DNA of 64,000 nucleotides from JAKLFA01 sp964450385 (GTDB lineage: Bacteria; Omnitrophota; Gorgyraeia; Zapsychrales; JANLHA01): assembly GCA_964450385.1 (NCBI GenBank), contig CAYVEC010000005.1, positions 1 through 64,000 on the forward strand, in the 5' to 3' direction. Positions 6,644-15,160 of this stretch are shown in pieces. The notes beneath the pieces were generated by a model. That model had not been told where the DNA came from. It did not search any database and saw nothing but the letters and a program-made list of their open reading frames with translations. How positions within the stretch are numbered: position 1 is the first letter of the stretch; each line of letters opens with the position of its first letter. The position numbers and the translations under genes were made by a program.

Positions 6644-7204
6644 TTACGATCGAAGAAAATCCTCAGCTGAAAAGATCGACAGGAGCCGCGCCCCGCGCGC
6701 CGCCACCGCCTCCCGGGCTCCCTCGCCGCGGTCAATGATGCAGAGGCACGTTTCAACCTTATGCCCCAAGCCAGAGGCGACATCGATCGAATGAATGAAG
6801 GCCTTCCCCGTGGTCGCCACATCATCAATGATCACAAGCCGGGCCCCGGCCGGGAGTTCCGGGCCTTCAATCATCTGGCCCCGACCATGGCCTTTGGGTT
6901 CCTTACGAATGATGAACATCTTGACCGGCCGCGGCGAATCCATGGAGACCGCACCCAGGGCCCCGACGATCGGGTCCGCACCAAGGGTCGGGCCTCCAAT
7001 CGCGTCAAAGGCCTCATCCCGGACCATCTCCAAAAAGATCCGCGCGGTATAATACGCCCCGGCAGCGGTCAGGGTTGCCCGGCGGCAATCCAGATAATAA
7101 TTGCTCCGCTTCCCTGACGAGAGGACAAAGTCCCCGCGGAAAAACGCCTCGCGTTGAATGATCTCGAACAATGCCTTTTTTTCAGCGCTCCAATCACTCC
7201 CCAT
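6644..7204 (-). CDS. pyrE: Orotate phosphoribosyltransferase
   Basis: Converts orotate and PRPP to orotidine 5'-monophosphate in pyrimidine synthesis. Seen in 186 residues: the FVLSSGKRSNYYLDCR substrate loop near 25-40, the GGPTLGADPI segment, the FIIRKEPKGHGRG flexible catalytic loop, and the PRPP-binding VIIDDVATTGKA near residue 125. No other pyrimidine gene is in the window. It sits 29 bp downstream of the small periplasmic-protein gene, probably sharing the promoter at 7592-7620. Confidence 0.95.
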   Translation of the reverse strand: MGSDWSAEKKALFEIIQREAFFRGDFVLSSGKRSNYYLDCRRATLTAAGAYYTARIFLEMVRDEAFDAIGGPTLGADPIVGALGAVSMDSPRPVKMFIIRKEPKGHGRGQMIEGPELPAGARLVIIDDVATTGKAFIHSIDVASGLGHKVETCLCIIDRGEGAREAVAARGARLLSIFSAEDFLRS

Positions 7205-7232
7205 GATGACTCTCTTTCGTTACAGAACCCTC

Positions 7233-7556
7233 TCAACGGATCTGAGGGATCTCGAGCTTCCGCTGCTGGATCTCAAGCAAGAGATCCGTACGAAAACGCA
7301 GCACCTTTTTATACAGGTCATAATCCTTGGAACTCAACCCTGCCCGGCTATAGAACGTGGTCGCGGCCTCAAGCTCGATCTCAACGTCGATATATTTGTT
7401 CATCAATTCCTCATCACTTAATTGATCAATCGCGCTCTTATCCATCACCGGAATACGGAAGATAAACGACGACGCCTGGGCCCAAACCAACTGACCCCCC
7501 TGCCCAAGTCCCGCAACTAACGCCGCCGCCACAAGCGCTGTCATAACCCGTTTCAT
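7233..7556 (-). CDS. Small exported protein of unknown function
   Basis: Not recognised. A 107-residue protein with a clear signal peptide (MKRVMTALVAAALVAG..., cleavage probably after VWAQA) and a mature part rich in Glu, Leu and Lys that looks helical (EELMNKYIDVEIELEAATTF). The start at 7556 follows a GAGGAAGAGG purine run; a longer frame to 7589 adds no signal-like sequence. A promoter lies at 7592-7620. It is the first gene of the group leading to pyrE, maf, the M48 protease and the DUF192 protein. A periplasmic coiled-coil protein is plausible but not shown. Confidence 0.7.
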   Translation of the reverse strand: MKRVMTALVAAALVAGLGQGGQLVWAQASSFIFRIPVMDKSAIDQLSDEELMNKYIDVEIELEAATTFYSRAGLSSKDYDLYKKVLRFRTDLLLEIQQRKLEIPQIR

Positions 7557-7591
7557 CCCCGCCTCCTCTTCCACGCCCAAAGACTGCATTC

Positions 7592-7620
7592 ATTATACGT
7601 AAAGGCCTTTCAAAAAACAA
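7592..7620 (-). promoter_or_regulatory. Promoter of the exported protein-pyrE-maf group
   Basis: TTGTTT (7620-7615), 17-bp spacer, TATAAT (7597-7592), with a leader of about 30 nt before the ATG at 7556. Confidence 0.65.
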
Positions 7621-7663
7621 GCCGATCAAGCCAAAAGATCCGTCCCGCCCCGAGGCGCGCCGC

Positions 7664-7692
7664 TTGCCGAGTCTCCGCGCGCGTGCTATCAT
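7664..7692 (+). promoter_or_regulatory. Promoter of comF-lptF-lptG
   Basis: TTGCCG (7664-7669), 17-bp spacer, TATCAT (7687-7692). The GTG start of comF is at 7698, so the predicted transcription start coincides with the start codon. It is divergent from the promoter at 7592-7620. Confidence 0.6.
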
Positions 7693-7697
7693 AACGC

Positions 7698-8453
7698 GTG
7701 TTTAAATGGCCTGTCCTGCCCCTGATCCAAGGACTCATCGACATTCTCTATCCCCCGTTTTGCCTGCTCTGCCACGCCTCCCTTGTCCCGGCAGTGCCAT
7801 CGCCGGTGCTCTGCCCAGAGTGCCTCAGAAAGATCACCCGCAACCATCCGCCATTTTGCCGGCGCTGTTCACGGCCGCTCAAGAACGCCGCGTTCTCCGA
7901 ATGCCTCTCCTGCCGACGCCGGACCCCGGGTTTTGACCATGCCTGGGCCGCCTGCCTCTATACCGAACCCATCCAGCAGCTCGTCCACCTCATGAAATAC
8001 GGCCGGTACACCGGCCTCCGTCACCTCTTCACGGAGCTCATCCTCGAATTTCTCGCGTTCTACCACATCGAGCTCGCCGATTATGACTGGCTCATCCCGG
8101 TCCCGCTCCACCCCACACGGCTGCGCGAACGCGGATTCAACCAAAGCCTGCTCATCGCCTCGCTCCTAAGCCGCCGCACCGGCCTAGCCATGAATACAAA
8201 GATCCTCTACCGAAGCGCGTATCACCCGAACCAGGCCCGCGTAGACGCAAAACAACGCTGGACAAACACCAGCCAGGCCTTTAGAATAAAACCCAATATC
8301 AATATTACAAATAAAAACCTTTTGGTTTTAGATGATCTTTTAACAACCGGGGCCACGGCCTCTGCAATTGCCTCGACGCTAAAACACCATGGCGCCCGGC
8401 AGGTGGACATCATCACCCTGGCGATCGCGGCCCAGCCCCGACACACGGCCTAA
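7698..8453 (+). CDS. comF: ComF family phosphoribosyltransferase-like protein
   Basis: ComF/ComFC proteins are cytoplasmic phosphoribosyltransferase-fold proteins needed for DNA uptake in transformable bacteria and linked to recombination. The 251-residue product has the N-terminal four-cysteine zinc module (CLLC, CPEC, CRRC, CLSC within residues 18-75), the family's LMKYGRYTGL and PVPLHPTRLRERGFNQ motifs, and a PRPP-binding LLVLDDLLTTGATASA near 218. It starts at GTG 7698 with no Shine-Dalgarno site and only 5 bp after a -10 box, consistent with a leaderless message. lptF follows after 3 bp. No other competence gene is in the window. Confidence 0.9.
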   Translation: MFKWPVLPLIQGLIDILYPPFCLLCHASLVPAVPSPVLCPECLRKITRNHPPFCRRCSRPLKNAAFSECLSCRRRTPGFDHAWAACLYTEPIQQLVHLMKYGRYTGLRHLFTELILEFLAFYHIELADYDWLIPVPLHPTRLRERGFNQSLLIASLLSRRTGLAMNTKILYRSAYHPNQARVDAKQRWTNTSQAFRIKPNINITNKNLLVLDDLLTTGATASAIASTLKHHGARQVDIITLAIAAQPRHTA

Positions 8454-8456
8454 ACC

Positions 8457-9548
8457 ATGCGCATCTTACGAAGCTATATCCTGCGGGAAGGCGTCATCCC
8501 CTTTCTCCTCGCCCTGATCGTGCTCTCGTGTGTATTTATCCTCGGCTATACGGTCAAACTCGCACATCTGGTGATCAATAAAGGGGTCCCGCTCGCTGTT
8601 GTCGGCCGAATGTTCCTCTATCTCATCCCTGTCCTGCTTCAATACACCATGCCGCTCGCGTGTCTCGTGGCCGTCATCCTAGCCTTCAGCCGTCTCTCCG
8701 CGGACAATGAGATCATCGCGATCCGGGCCAGCGGGATCCATGTCCGGCAGTTCCTCATCCCGCTCGCGGTCATCGGCGTGGTCTTCAGCCTGATCTCATT
8801 CTTGATCCATGACCGGGTCATCCCCTACGCCAGCCTTCAGGAAAAAAATCTCCAATCGAGCATGAGCTTTGAGAACCCCACGGCCCTGCTCGAACCCGGG
8901 ACCTTCATTAAGGGGTTCGGCGACCAGACGATCTTCATTCATCGGGTCGAGGACCATAAATTCTACAATATCACGATCTGGCAACCCCAGCCCGAGGGAC
9001 GCACCCCGCGCACAATCATCGCCAATCGGGGAGAATTCACCCGAACTCCGGACGGACGCCAGCTCATCCTCAAACTCATTGATGGAACAAGCGACGAGAT
9101 CGATCCCCAGCATCCGGAGAATTACTACAAACTGAATTTTAAGACACTCTTTATCACCCTGGACGTGGCTGCGAACCAAGGCCAGGTCGAAAAGAAACCG
9201 AAAAACATGTCGCTCAAAGAGCTCATCGCGGAGCGCCACAAACTCGAAGAGCGCTTCATTGATACCGCGCGGATCGACACCGAATATTTCCGCAAGATCT
9301 CCTGGGCCCTCACCCCGCTGATCTTCATCCTCCTAGGGTTCCCCCTGGCGATCATCACAAACCGCCGCGAGCGCTCGGCCAATGTTCTCCTTGCCATCGC
9401 CGCCGCGAGCCTGTATTATTTATTAGCCTTAACCTGTGAGGCCCTGAGCATCGAGCACAAGGTCCCGGCCTCCATCATCATGTGGGTCCCAAACCTGGCC
9501 GGCGCCAGCGCTGCAATCTTTTTCAATTATAAATTATGCGTATCATAG
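8457..9548 (+). CDS. lptF: LPS export system permease LptF
   Basis: One of the two inner-membrane permeases of the LptB2FG transporter that extracts lipopolysaccharide for transport to the outer membrane. The 363-residue product shows the YjgP/YjgQ layout: three N-terminal helices, a periplasmic domain (about residues 120-270) and three C-terminal helices starting near ISWALTPLIFILLGFPLAI. The family's TMPLACLVAVILAFSRLSADNEIIAIRASG coupling region is present. It overlaps lptG by 13 bp. LptB, LptA, LptC and LptD are not in the window. F versus G is assigned by order only. Confidence 0.9.
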   Translation: MRILRSYILREGVIPFLLALIVLSCVFILGYTVKLAHLVINKGVPLAVVGRMFLYLIPVLLQYTMPLACLVAVILAFSRLSADNEIIAIRASGIHVRQFLIPLAVIGVVFSLISFLIHDRVIPYASLQEKNLQSSMSFENPTALLEPGTFIKGFGDQTIFIHRVEDHKFYNITIWQPQPEGRTPRTIIANRGEFTRTPDGRQLILKLIDGTSDEIDPQHPENYYKLNFKTLFITLDVAANQGQVEKKPKNMSLKELIAERHKLEERFIDTARIDTEYFRKISWALTPLIFILLGFPLAIITNRRERSANVLLAIAAASLYYLLALTCEALSIEHKVPASIIMWVPNLAGASAAIFFNYKLCVS

Positions 9549-10636
9549 ACCGATATATCGCCCGCTCCGTTGTCGCGACCTTTGTGATCGCGGTGTTCGT
9601 TTTCTGCCTCCTCTATGTCCTCATCGACTCGGCCTCGAACCTCGATGAGTTCATCGACCGGCAGGTTCCCTTCAGCGTGATCACGGAATACTATATGAAC
9701 TTTTTGCCCGTCGTCGTTAAGCAGACCGGGCCGATCGCCTTTCTGATCGCCGCCCTCCTCACCTTCGCAATGCTCAATACCAATAACGAGCTCATCGCGC
9801 TCAGGGCCGGCGGCCTCGGATTCTTTAAGCTCGCCCGGCCCGTGCTGATCCTGGCTCTGCTCTGCTGCGCCGGATTTTTCTACCTCAATGAGCGTTATCT
9901 GCCCGAGAGCGAAAAACGGGCCCGTGAGATCAAGGAAGAAAATCTCACCCTCAAGGAGGACCGGCAAAAGGCAAGCCGGCTCCAGAACCTGTCGTTCTAT
10001 GGGCTTAAGAACCGCCTGTTTTTCATCTCGTCGTTCGACCCGGAGACCGAGACCCTTCAGGGGATCACGATCATCGGGTTTGACGAACAGCAGAATATCC
10101 GGGAAAAAATCGTCTCGTTTGAGGGGACCTGGACCGGCATCGCCTGGAAATTCAAACAATGCCACATCACCGAGTTCGGAAATTCACCGACAGACGGCCC
10201 GGCCAAGATCAAGGTGTATGAAGAAAAACTCATGGACATCAAAGAGACGCCGGCGGACTTCCTTCGTCAGCGCACCCATGTCAATTACATGAACATCAAA
10301 CAGCTCCATGAATATATCGAGCGGTTCGAGAACAGCGGGGCCGCGAGCGTGGTCAACAGTCTTAAAGTCAATTTCCATGGAAAAATGGCCGCACCGTTCA
10401 GCTCGCTCGCGATCGTCCTCCTGGGGCTGCCGCTCGTCATGGTCTCTGGGCGGCGCCAGGCGCAAAATTTTACAGCCCTCGGCATCGCCCTGATCGTGGG
10501 GCTCCTGTATTATGTGGCCGATTCCGTCTCGCTCGCCCTCGGGCAAGGAGGCGCCCTGCCTCCGATCATCGCAGCGTGGCTCGCGCCATGCCTCGCTTTT
10601 CTTATCGCGTTATACAATATCCAGAGCGCTTACTAA
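9536..10636 (+). CDS. lptG: LPS export system permease LptG
   Basis: Second permease of the LPS exporter. The 366 residues repeat the LptF plan: helices at the N-terminus (VVATFVIAVFVFCLLYVLI), the coupling region FLIAALLTFAMLNTNNELIALRAGG, a periplasmic domain, and three C-terminal helices beginning near APFSSLAIVLLGLPLVM. The start overlaps the end of lptF, as expected for stoichiometric expression. It converges on alr with an 81-bp gap in which I see no strong terminator. Confidence 0.9.
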   Translation: MRIIDRYIARSVVATFVIAVFVFCLLYVLIDSASNLDEFIDRQVPFSVITEYYMNFLPVVVKQTGPIAFLIAALLTFAMLNTNNELIALRAGGLGFFKLARPVLILALLCCAGFFYLNERYLPESEKRAREIKEENLTLKEDRQKASRLQNLSFYGLKNRLFFISSFDPETETLQGITIIGFDEQQNIREKIVSFEGTWTGIAWKFKQCHITEFGNSPTDGPAKIKVYEEKLMDIKETPADFLRQRTHVNYMNIKQLHEYIERFENSGAASVVNSLKVNFHGKMAAPFSSLAIVLLGLPLVMVSGRRQAQNFTALGIALIVGLLYYVADSVSLALGQGGALPPIIAAWLAPCLAFLIALYNIQSAY

Positions 10637-10717
10637 AACGCGTCTCATGAGCGGCACCCGCTCAACGACCGGGATCGATCCTTAAAGAACCCACAGGCAG
10701 GAAGAACGAGACGGAAG

Positions 10718-11869
10718 TTATCGGTAAACCCGCGGCAGCCGGTTTCCGAGCGAGCAGACAATTTCATAGTTGATCGTCCCGGCATGCCCGGCGAGCTCGT
10801 CGGCAGAGACCTCAGACGCGCCCTGCCGGCCGATGATCACCGCTTCATCCCCGGCGCGGCACCGCGAGACCCTCGAGACATCAACCATCATCTGGTCCAT
10901 GGTCACGCGGCCAAGAACACGGCAGCGGCGACCGCCAACCAGGACGCTCGCCTGATTCGATAGGATCCTCATGTAGCCGTCGTTATATCCGATCGGCAGG
11001 GTCGCGACCCTCATCCGGCGGGGGGCAATAAAGGTGTGGCCATAACTGATCCCTCGGCCCGCCGGAACATCCTTCACAAAGATGATCCGGGCCTTCACCG
11101 ACATGACCGGCTTCAGGGTGATCGTCTTTTTGACCCGAAGGGACGGATAGAGACCATAAAGCATCAATCCCGGCCGAACGAGATTAAAGACCGGATCGGC
11201 GTATCCCGCAACCCCCATGCTGTTCGCGGCATGGACATAGGGGATCTCAAGTCCGTTCTCACCGAGACGCCTGACGAGCGTTTTGACCGCGCGGATCTGC
11301 CCTAAGGTAAAACGCCTGTCGGTGTCCGCAACCGGAAAATGGGTGTAGAGGCCCTGGACCCGAAGATGGCTCATCGCGGCGATGCCGATCACAGCGTCGA
11401 CGGCTGTCTCATGCCACAACCCCAGCCGTCCCATCCCCGTGTCAATCTTCACGTGAACATCAACGGTCCTATTCACGCGCCGGGCAGAGCGATTTAAGAC
11501 CTCTGCGGTGGCGCGGTCACAGATCGTCGGGGTTAATCCATACTGAACGACCGCGGGGATCGCCCCAGCAATCAGATTCTCAAATACAAGGATCGGCACC
11601 TGGAATCCAAGTTCGCGCAATCTCACGCCCTCAGAGGGTTCCGAGACGCCGAGGAATGCGGCACCCTCGGCAACCGATGCTTCAGCGGCCCGCTGCATCC
11701 CATGGCCATAGGCATCAGCCTTGACTACGGCCAACACCTCCGGGACCGGGCCTCCGCTCGAACGCGCCGACCGCTTAAGGGCCTTACGGATCGCCTGATA
11801 ATTCGCGGCCAAGGCCCCTCCATCGATCTCAACCCATGCCGGATACGTGTGTCCTTCTCGCTTCGCCAC
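10718..11869 (-). CDS. alr: Alanine racemase
   Basis: PLP enzyme interconverting L- and D-alanine for peptidoglycan. The 383-residue product has the PLP-lysine motif VVKADAYGHG (Lys at about 50), the KIDTGMGRLG stretch, HAANS, and the second-subunit catalytic tyrosine in GISYGHTF. I start at GTG 11869, which has AAGGAGAGG seven bases upstream; the longer frame to 11935 lacks such a site and adds 22 non-conserved residues. It is the last gene of the long minus-strand series, 38 bp after tsaB. Confidence 0.95.
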   Translation of the reverse strand: MAKREGHTYPAWVEIDGGALAANYQAIRKALKRSARSSGGPVPEVLAVVKADAYGHGMQRAAEASVAEGAAFLGVSEPSEGVRLRELGFQVPILVFENLIAGAIPAVVQYGLTPTICDRATAEVLNRSARRVNRTVDVHVKIDTGMGRLGLWHETAVDAVIGIAAMSHLRVQGLYTHFPVADTDRRFTLGQIRAVKTLVRRLGENGLEIPYVHAANSMGVAGYADPVFNLVRPGLMLYGLYPSLRVKKTITLKPVMSVKARIIFVKDVPAGRGISYGHTFIAPRRMRVATLPIGYNDGYMRILSNQASVLVGGRRCRVLGRVTMDQMMVDVSRVSRCRAGDEAVIIGRQGASEVSADELAGHAGTINYEIVCSLGNRLPRVYR

Positions 11870-11907
11870 GTCCCTCTCCTTTTCAATAGCCGTCTTTTTT
11901 AGCCCTT

Positions 11908-12612
11908 TTATTTCACCGGACGCGTCACCTGACAATCCGCCGGATACAAATACATCGGAACCAGAGAACGCACATCATCGGCCTGCCCGCCCATGAACCG
12001 AGGCCCTGCGAGACGAGCGACAGCCACGGCGCTCGGATACCAGAAATCCTTTTTCAACAAATGGGCCTTCCACCGACCCCGGCTCGCACGCTCGGCCTTC
12101 TTAAACTCCACCTCATAGCGGGTGAGCCCGTCACCCAAAACCGCAACAGAGCCCCGCAAAACCCCGGCGACCTCACTGACCGGACATAATAAATAATCGC
12201 TCGTCCGGATCACGCCCTCTTCTCCGCGCGTGTAGACCGCGGCATACACCATCGACCGATGGGCATCCACGAGGGGGCAGACCTGATCGGTCTTCACCGA
12301 CGAGGCGTTCATCGCCGCGGCGTCAAGGCTCGAGATCCCAACGACCGGACACCCCCAGGCAAAGGCAAGCCCCTTGACCGTGGCCAAGCCCACACGAAGA
12401 CTCGTGAACGAGCCCGGGCCGAGCCCCACCGCGATCCCGCCGACCTCGCCCTGCGATATCCCCGCGTCGGCAACAAGGGCCTGGATCTCAGGGATGAGCG
12501 CCGAAGATAAAAGCCGCTCCGTCAATTTCTGTCGCTGCGCCAGGACCCTGTCCTGGTCCATAAGGGCGAGACTGAGCATCGCCGTTGATGTATCAAGGGA
12601 AAAAATGATCAC
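11908..12612 (-). CDS. tsaB: tRNA t6A biosynthesis protein TsaB
   Basis: Partner of TsaD and TsaE in making threonylcarbamoyl-adenosine at position 37 of ANN-decoding tRNAs. The 234-residue product has the ASKHA start IIFSLDTSTAMLSLAL, the GGIAVGLGPGSFTSLRVGLATVKGLA signature split around residue 65, and a VDAHRSMVYAAVY motif. The start is GTG 12612, preceded by GGAGG and overlapping the tsaE stop as GTGA. tsaE and thiL lie immediately upstream, the order known from Bacillus; tsaC and tsaD are not in the window. Confidence 0.93.
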   Translation of the reverse strand: MIIFSLDTSTAMLSLALMDQDRVLAQRQKLTERLLSSALIPEIQALVADAGISQGEVGGIAVGLGPGSFTSLRVGLATVKGLAFAWGCPVVGISSLDAAAMNASSVKTDQVCPLVDAHRSMVYAAVYTRGEEGVIRTSDYLLCPVSEVAGVLRGSVAVLGDGLTRYEVEFKKAERASRGRWKAHLLKKDFWYPSAVAVARLAGPRFMGGQADDVRSLVPMYLYPADCQVTRPVK

Positions 12613-13112
12613 GTCCTGACCCCTCCGATCCAGGGAAATCTCGGCGCGGCGAGCCATCGCCGACAGAGACCCCGATAGCGTGACCCCTGTCCGTCGACCC
12701 GGATCCTGCGTTCATCGAGTGCCTCATGACTTAAATGGATATCCATCCGCTCCGCGGGCATCAAGGGCCCCAGGCGCTCCGCCCATTCAACCACCGCGAC
12801 CCCACGGCCATACAAAAATTCCTCATACCCGATATCGCCGAGCTCTTCCGGGCGTTCAAGACGGTAGAGATCAAAATGATACAACGGAAGCCGGCCGCTT
12901 TCATACACATTCATCACAACAAATGTCGGGCTCGTGACCTCCTCGGGCCGAAGTCCAAGACCATGAGCGATCCCTTTGATCAGGGTCGTCTTGCCCGTCC
13001 CGAGGTCACCGAAACAGCAAATGATGTCTCCCGGGCTCAGCCATCGAGCCAACCGCTCTCCGTACTCATGCGTCATCGCCTCTGAGGCGCTGACCCGTTC
13101 GATCACCCCCAT
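12609..13112 (-). CDS. tsaE: tRNA t6A biosynthesis ATPase TsaE
   Basis: P-loop ATPase that resets the TsaB-TsaD complex during t6A synthesis. Seen: Walker A GDLGTGKTTL near residue 36, the TSPTFVVMNVYE switch segment, YHFDLYRLE, and VVEWAERL, all typical of the YjeE family. The ATG at 13112 has GGAGG at good spacing; an upstream ATG at 13121 directly abuts it and is less likely. The C-terminus (about 30 residues rich in Arg and Trp) runs longer than in many homologues. It is translationally coupled to tsaB by a GTGA overlap. Confidence 0.93.
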   Translation of the reverse strand: MGVIERVSASEAMTHEYGERLARWLSPGDIICCFGDLGTGKTTLIKGIAHGLGLRPEEVTSPTFVVMNVYESGRLPLYHFDLYRLERPEELGDIGYEEFLYGRGVAVVEWAERLGPLMPAERMDIHLSHEALDERRIRVDGQGSRYRGLCRRWLAAPRFPWIGGVRT

Positions 13113-13135
13113 GATCCCCATCCTCCGTTCGAACC

Positions 13136-14074
13136 CTAAAAATGGGTGAACGACCGCGCCTCGATCTCGTGCGCCCGGCCCTGACCATCAACGAGGACAA
13201 GCCGTCGGCGCGCGGTGATCTCGCCGATGTCGTAAAAATGATATTTTCCCGCCTTGCGGAGCGCCTCGGCTCGGTCCGCGGGAACCGTGGCAAGGAGCTC
13301 AAAATCCTCACCATCGGCCAGGGCCTGCTCAACCGTCGCCCCTTCGGCGAGCGGGATCCGGTCTCGAAAAAGACGAGCCCCGACGCCGCTCTGTTTTAGG
13401 ATATGGCCCAGGTCCCCGGCAAGGCCGTCCGAGACGTCGATCATCGCGGTCGGCCGGGCGTGACGCACGAGATATTGGGCCTCGGCCACGCGCGGCTGAA
13501 AATGCAGGTGTTTGCAGTTCCGGAACGAGTTGCCGAGACCTCCGGTGACAATGATCCGGTCACCTGGACGAGCGCCCTTGCGATAGACGGCCTGTCCCTT
13601 GGCGACCCGCCCCATCAGGGCGACGTTGATCACATACCGCGTCCCCTTCACCATATCGCCGCCAACGAGGCTTACCCCGTATTCCTTGGCCAGGGCATTA
13701 AACCCGGCGCCGACCCGTTCTAAGAAATCTGCGCACATGTTCGACGGCGCCGCGGTCGAGACTACGGCAAAGGTCGGCAGCCCGCCCATTGCGGCGATAT
13801 CGCTGATCGAGCAGGCCAGAGCCTTTCGGCCTATATCTTCCGGCGACATCATCGTGCGCAAAAAATGCACCCCTTCGATCAGCATATCGGTCGTGAGCAA
13901 TAGGTCCTCCGCGCCCCCGCAATCGAGCACCGCAGCGTCATCCCCAGGCCCTTTCACCACCCCCTGGCCCTGATGCGCGTTCACGATCATTCGTTCAATA
14001 AGCTGAAACTCCCCGACATCCGCCAGGGCCAACAGGCTTTTATCATCACCCCAATTCTTGGTCTTTCCCGTCAT
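13136..14074 (-). CDS. thiL: Thiamine-monophosphate kinase
   Basis: Phosphorylates thiamine monophosphate to thiamine pyrophosphate. The 312-residue product has the glycine-rich GPGDDAAVLD near residue 44, TTDMLIEGVHFL, the metal-binding SISDIAAMGG, GGDMVKG and the nucleotide-binding DVSDGLAGDLGHI, in the order of the AIR-synthase-like ThiL family. The start at ATG 14074 overlaps the mtnA stop as ATGA. No other thiamine gene is nearby; the pairing with tsaE-tsaB follows the Bacillus order. Confidence 0.93.
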   Translation of the reverse strand: MTGKTKNWGDDKSLLALADVGEFQLIERMIVNAHQGQGVVKGPGDDAAVLDCGGAEDLLLTTDMLIEGVHFLRTMMSPEDIGRKALACSISDIAAMGGLPTFAVVSTAAPSNMCADFLERVGAGFNALAKEYGVSLVGGDMVKGTRYVINVALMGRVAKGQAVYRKGARPGDRIIVTGGLGNSFRNCKHLHFQPRVAEAQYLVRHARPTAMIDVSDGLAGDLGHILKQSGVGARLFRDRIPLAEGATVEQALADGEDFELLATVPADRAEALRKAGKYHFYDIGEITARRRLVLVDGQGRAHEIEARSFTHF

Positions 14075-15132
14075 CGCCCCCTCCGCGCACCATGATGATG
14101 CTGTTGAAAATTTTTTTTGATCTCCCGGGTAAACGGCGGCCAAATGATCCCGCGCTCCGTAATAAAGGCGGTGATCAACCGGGCCGGCGTCACATCAAAC
14201 GCGGGATTGTAGACCTCGACCCCTTCGGGAGCGACCCGGCGGCCCGCGATCCGGCGGACCTCATCAGCAGAACGCTCCTCGATCGGAATGCCCGCCCCAT
14301 TCTTCACGGACAGATCAACCGTCATGCCCGGGGCAGCGACATAAAACGGGATCCGGTGCGCCCGCGCCAAGACCGCGAGGCCATAGGTCCCGATCTTATT
14401 AGCGGCGTCACCGTTCGCCGCGATCCGATCCGCGCCGACAACAACGGCCCGGATCTTTTTCTCCCGCATCACGGCAGCGGCCATATTGTCCGTGATCAGG
14501 ATCGTCCGGATCCCCGCCTGACCCAGTTCCCAGGCCGTGAGCCGCGCGCCCTGCAAAAGCGGCCGCGTCTCACAGGCATAAACACATATTTTTTTCCCCT
14601 GACGATGCGCGCTATAAAACACCCCGAGGGCTGTCCCGTAATCGACCGTAGCCAGGGCCCCCGCGTTACAGATCGTCATGACCGGATCACCCGAACGGAT
14701 GAGCCGGGCCCCATAGTCACCCATGGCTCGGCAGGCGCTGCGATCCTCATCCGCCACTGCCTCAGCCTCGGCCCGGATCAGGCGCTTCAGCTCCGCTGTC
14801 TCTGCCAACGGATAACGCGCCGGGATGGCCCGCACCCGGTCAAGGCCTCGAAAAAGGTTCACGGCCGTCGGACGGGCGGTGGCAAGATAGGCACAGGCCG
14901 CCTCGAGCCTCCGGACCAAGGCCCCGCGGCTGCCGTCGGCATCCTGGACCGCCAGGACCGCGCCGTAGGCAGCGGCAACACCTAGGGCCGGAGCCCCGCG
15001 CACCTCTAACCGTTTGATCGCCTGCCAGAGTGCGCGCACCGTTCGGCATTCCTTATAACCGCACCGCGCCGGAAGCCGCGTCTGGTCGATAATGACAACC
15101 GCCTTATTTTTATATTGAATCGTCTGAATCAT
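14071..15132 (-). CDS. mtnA: S-methyl-5-thioribose-1-phosphate isomerase
   Basis: Isomerase of the methionine salvage pathway, related to eIF2B alpha subunits. The 353-residue product carries EVRGAPALGVAAAYG near the N-terminus, the ICNAGALATVDYGTALG stretch with its conserved Cys, ETRPLLQGARLTAWEL, and the catalytic VGADRIAANGDAANKIGTY. The family usually has these in this order and length. No other mtn gene is in the window, so whether salvage is complete cannot be told. It lies 28 bp after metG. Confidence 0.94.
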   Translation of the reverse strand: MIQTIQYKNKAVVIIDQTRLPARCGYKECRTVRALWQAIKRLEVRGAPALGVAAAYGAVLAVQDADGSRGALVRRLEAACAYLATARPTAVNLFRGLDRVRAIPARYPLAETAELKRLIRAEAEAVADEDRSACRAMGDYGARLIRSGDPVMTICNAGALATVDYGTALGVFYSAHRQGKKICVYACETRPLLQGARLTAWELGQAGIRTILITDNMAAAVMREKKIRAVVVGADRIAANGDAANKIGTYGLAVLARAHRIPFYVAAPGMTVDLSVKNGAGIPIEERSADEVRRIAGRRVAPEGVEVYNPAFDVTPARLITAFITERGIIWPPFTREIKKNFQQHHHGARRGR

Positions 15133-15160
15133 GGTTCACACTGACCCGAATGACACAGGG

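Noticed and set aside
14092..14985. 297-codon open frame on the plus strand
   Set aside because: It is antisense to mtnA, whose motifs are complete. Its composition (Arg/Asp/Pro-rich) is typical of a GC-rich shadow frame.
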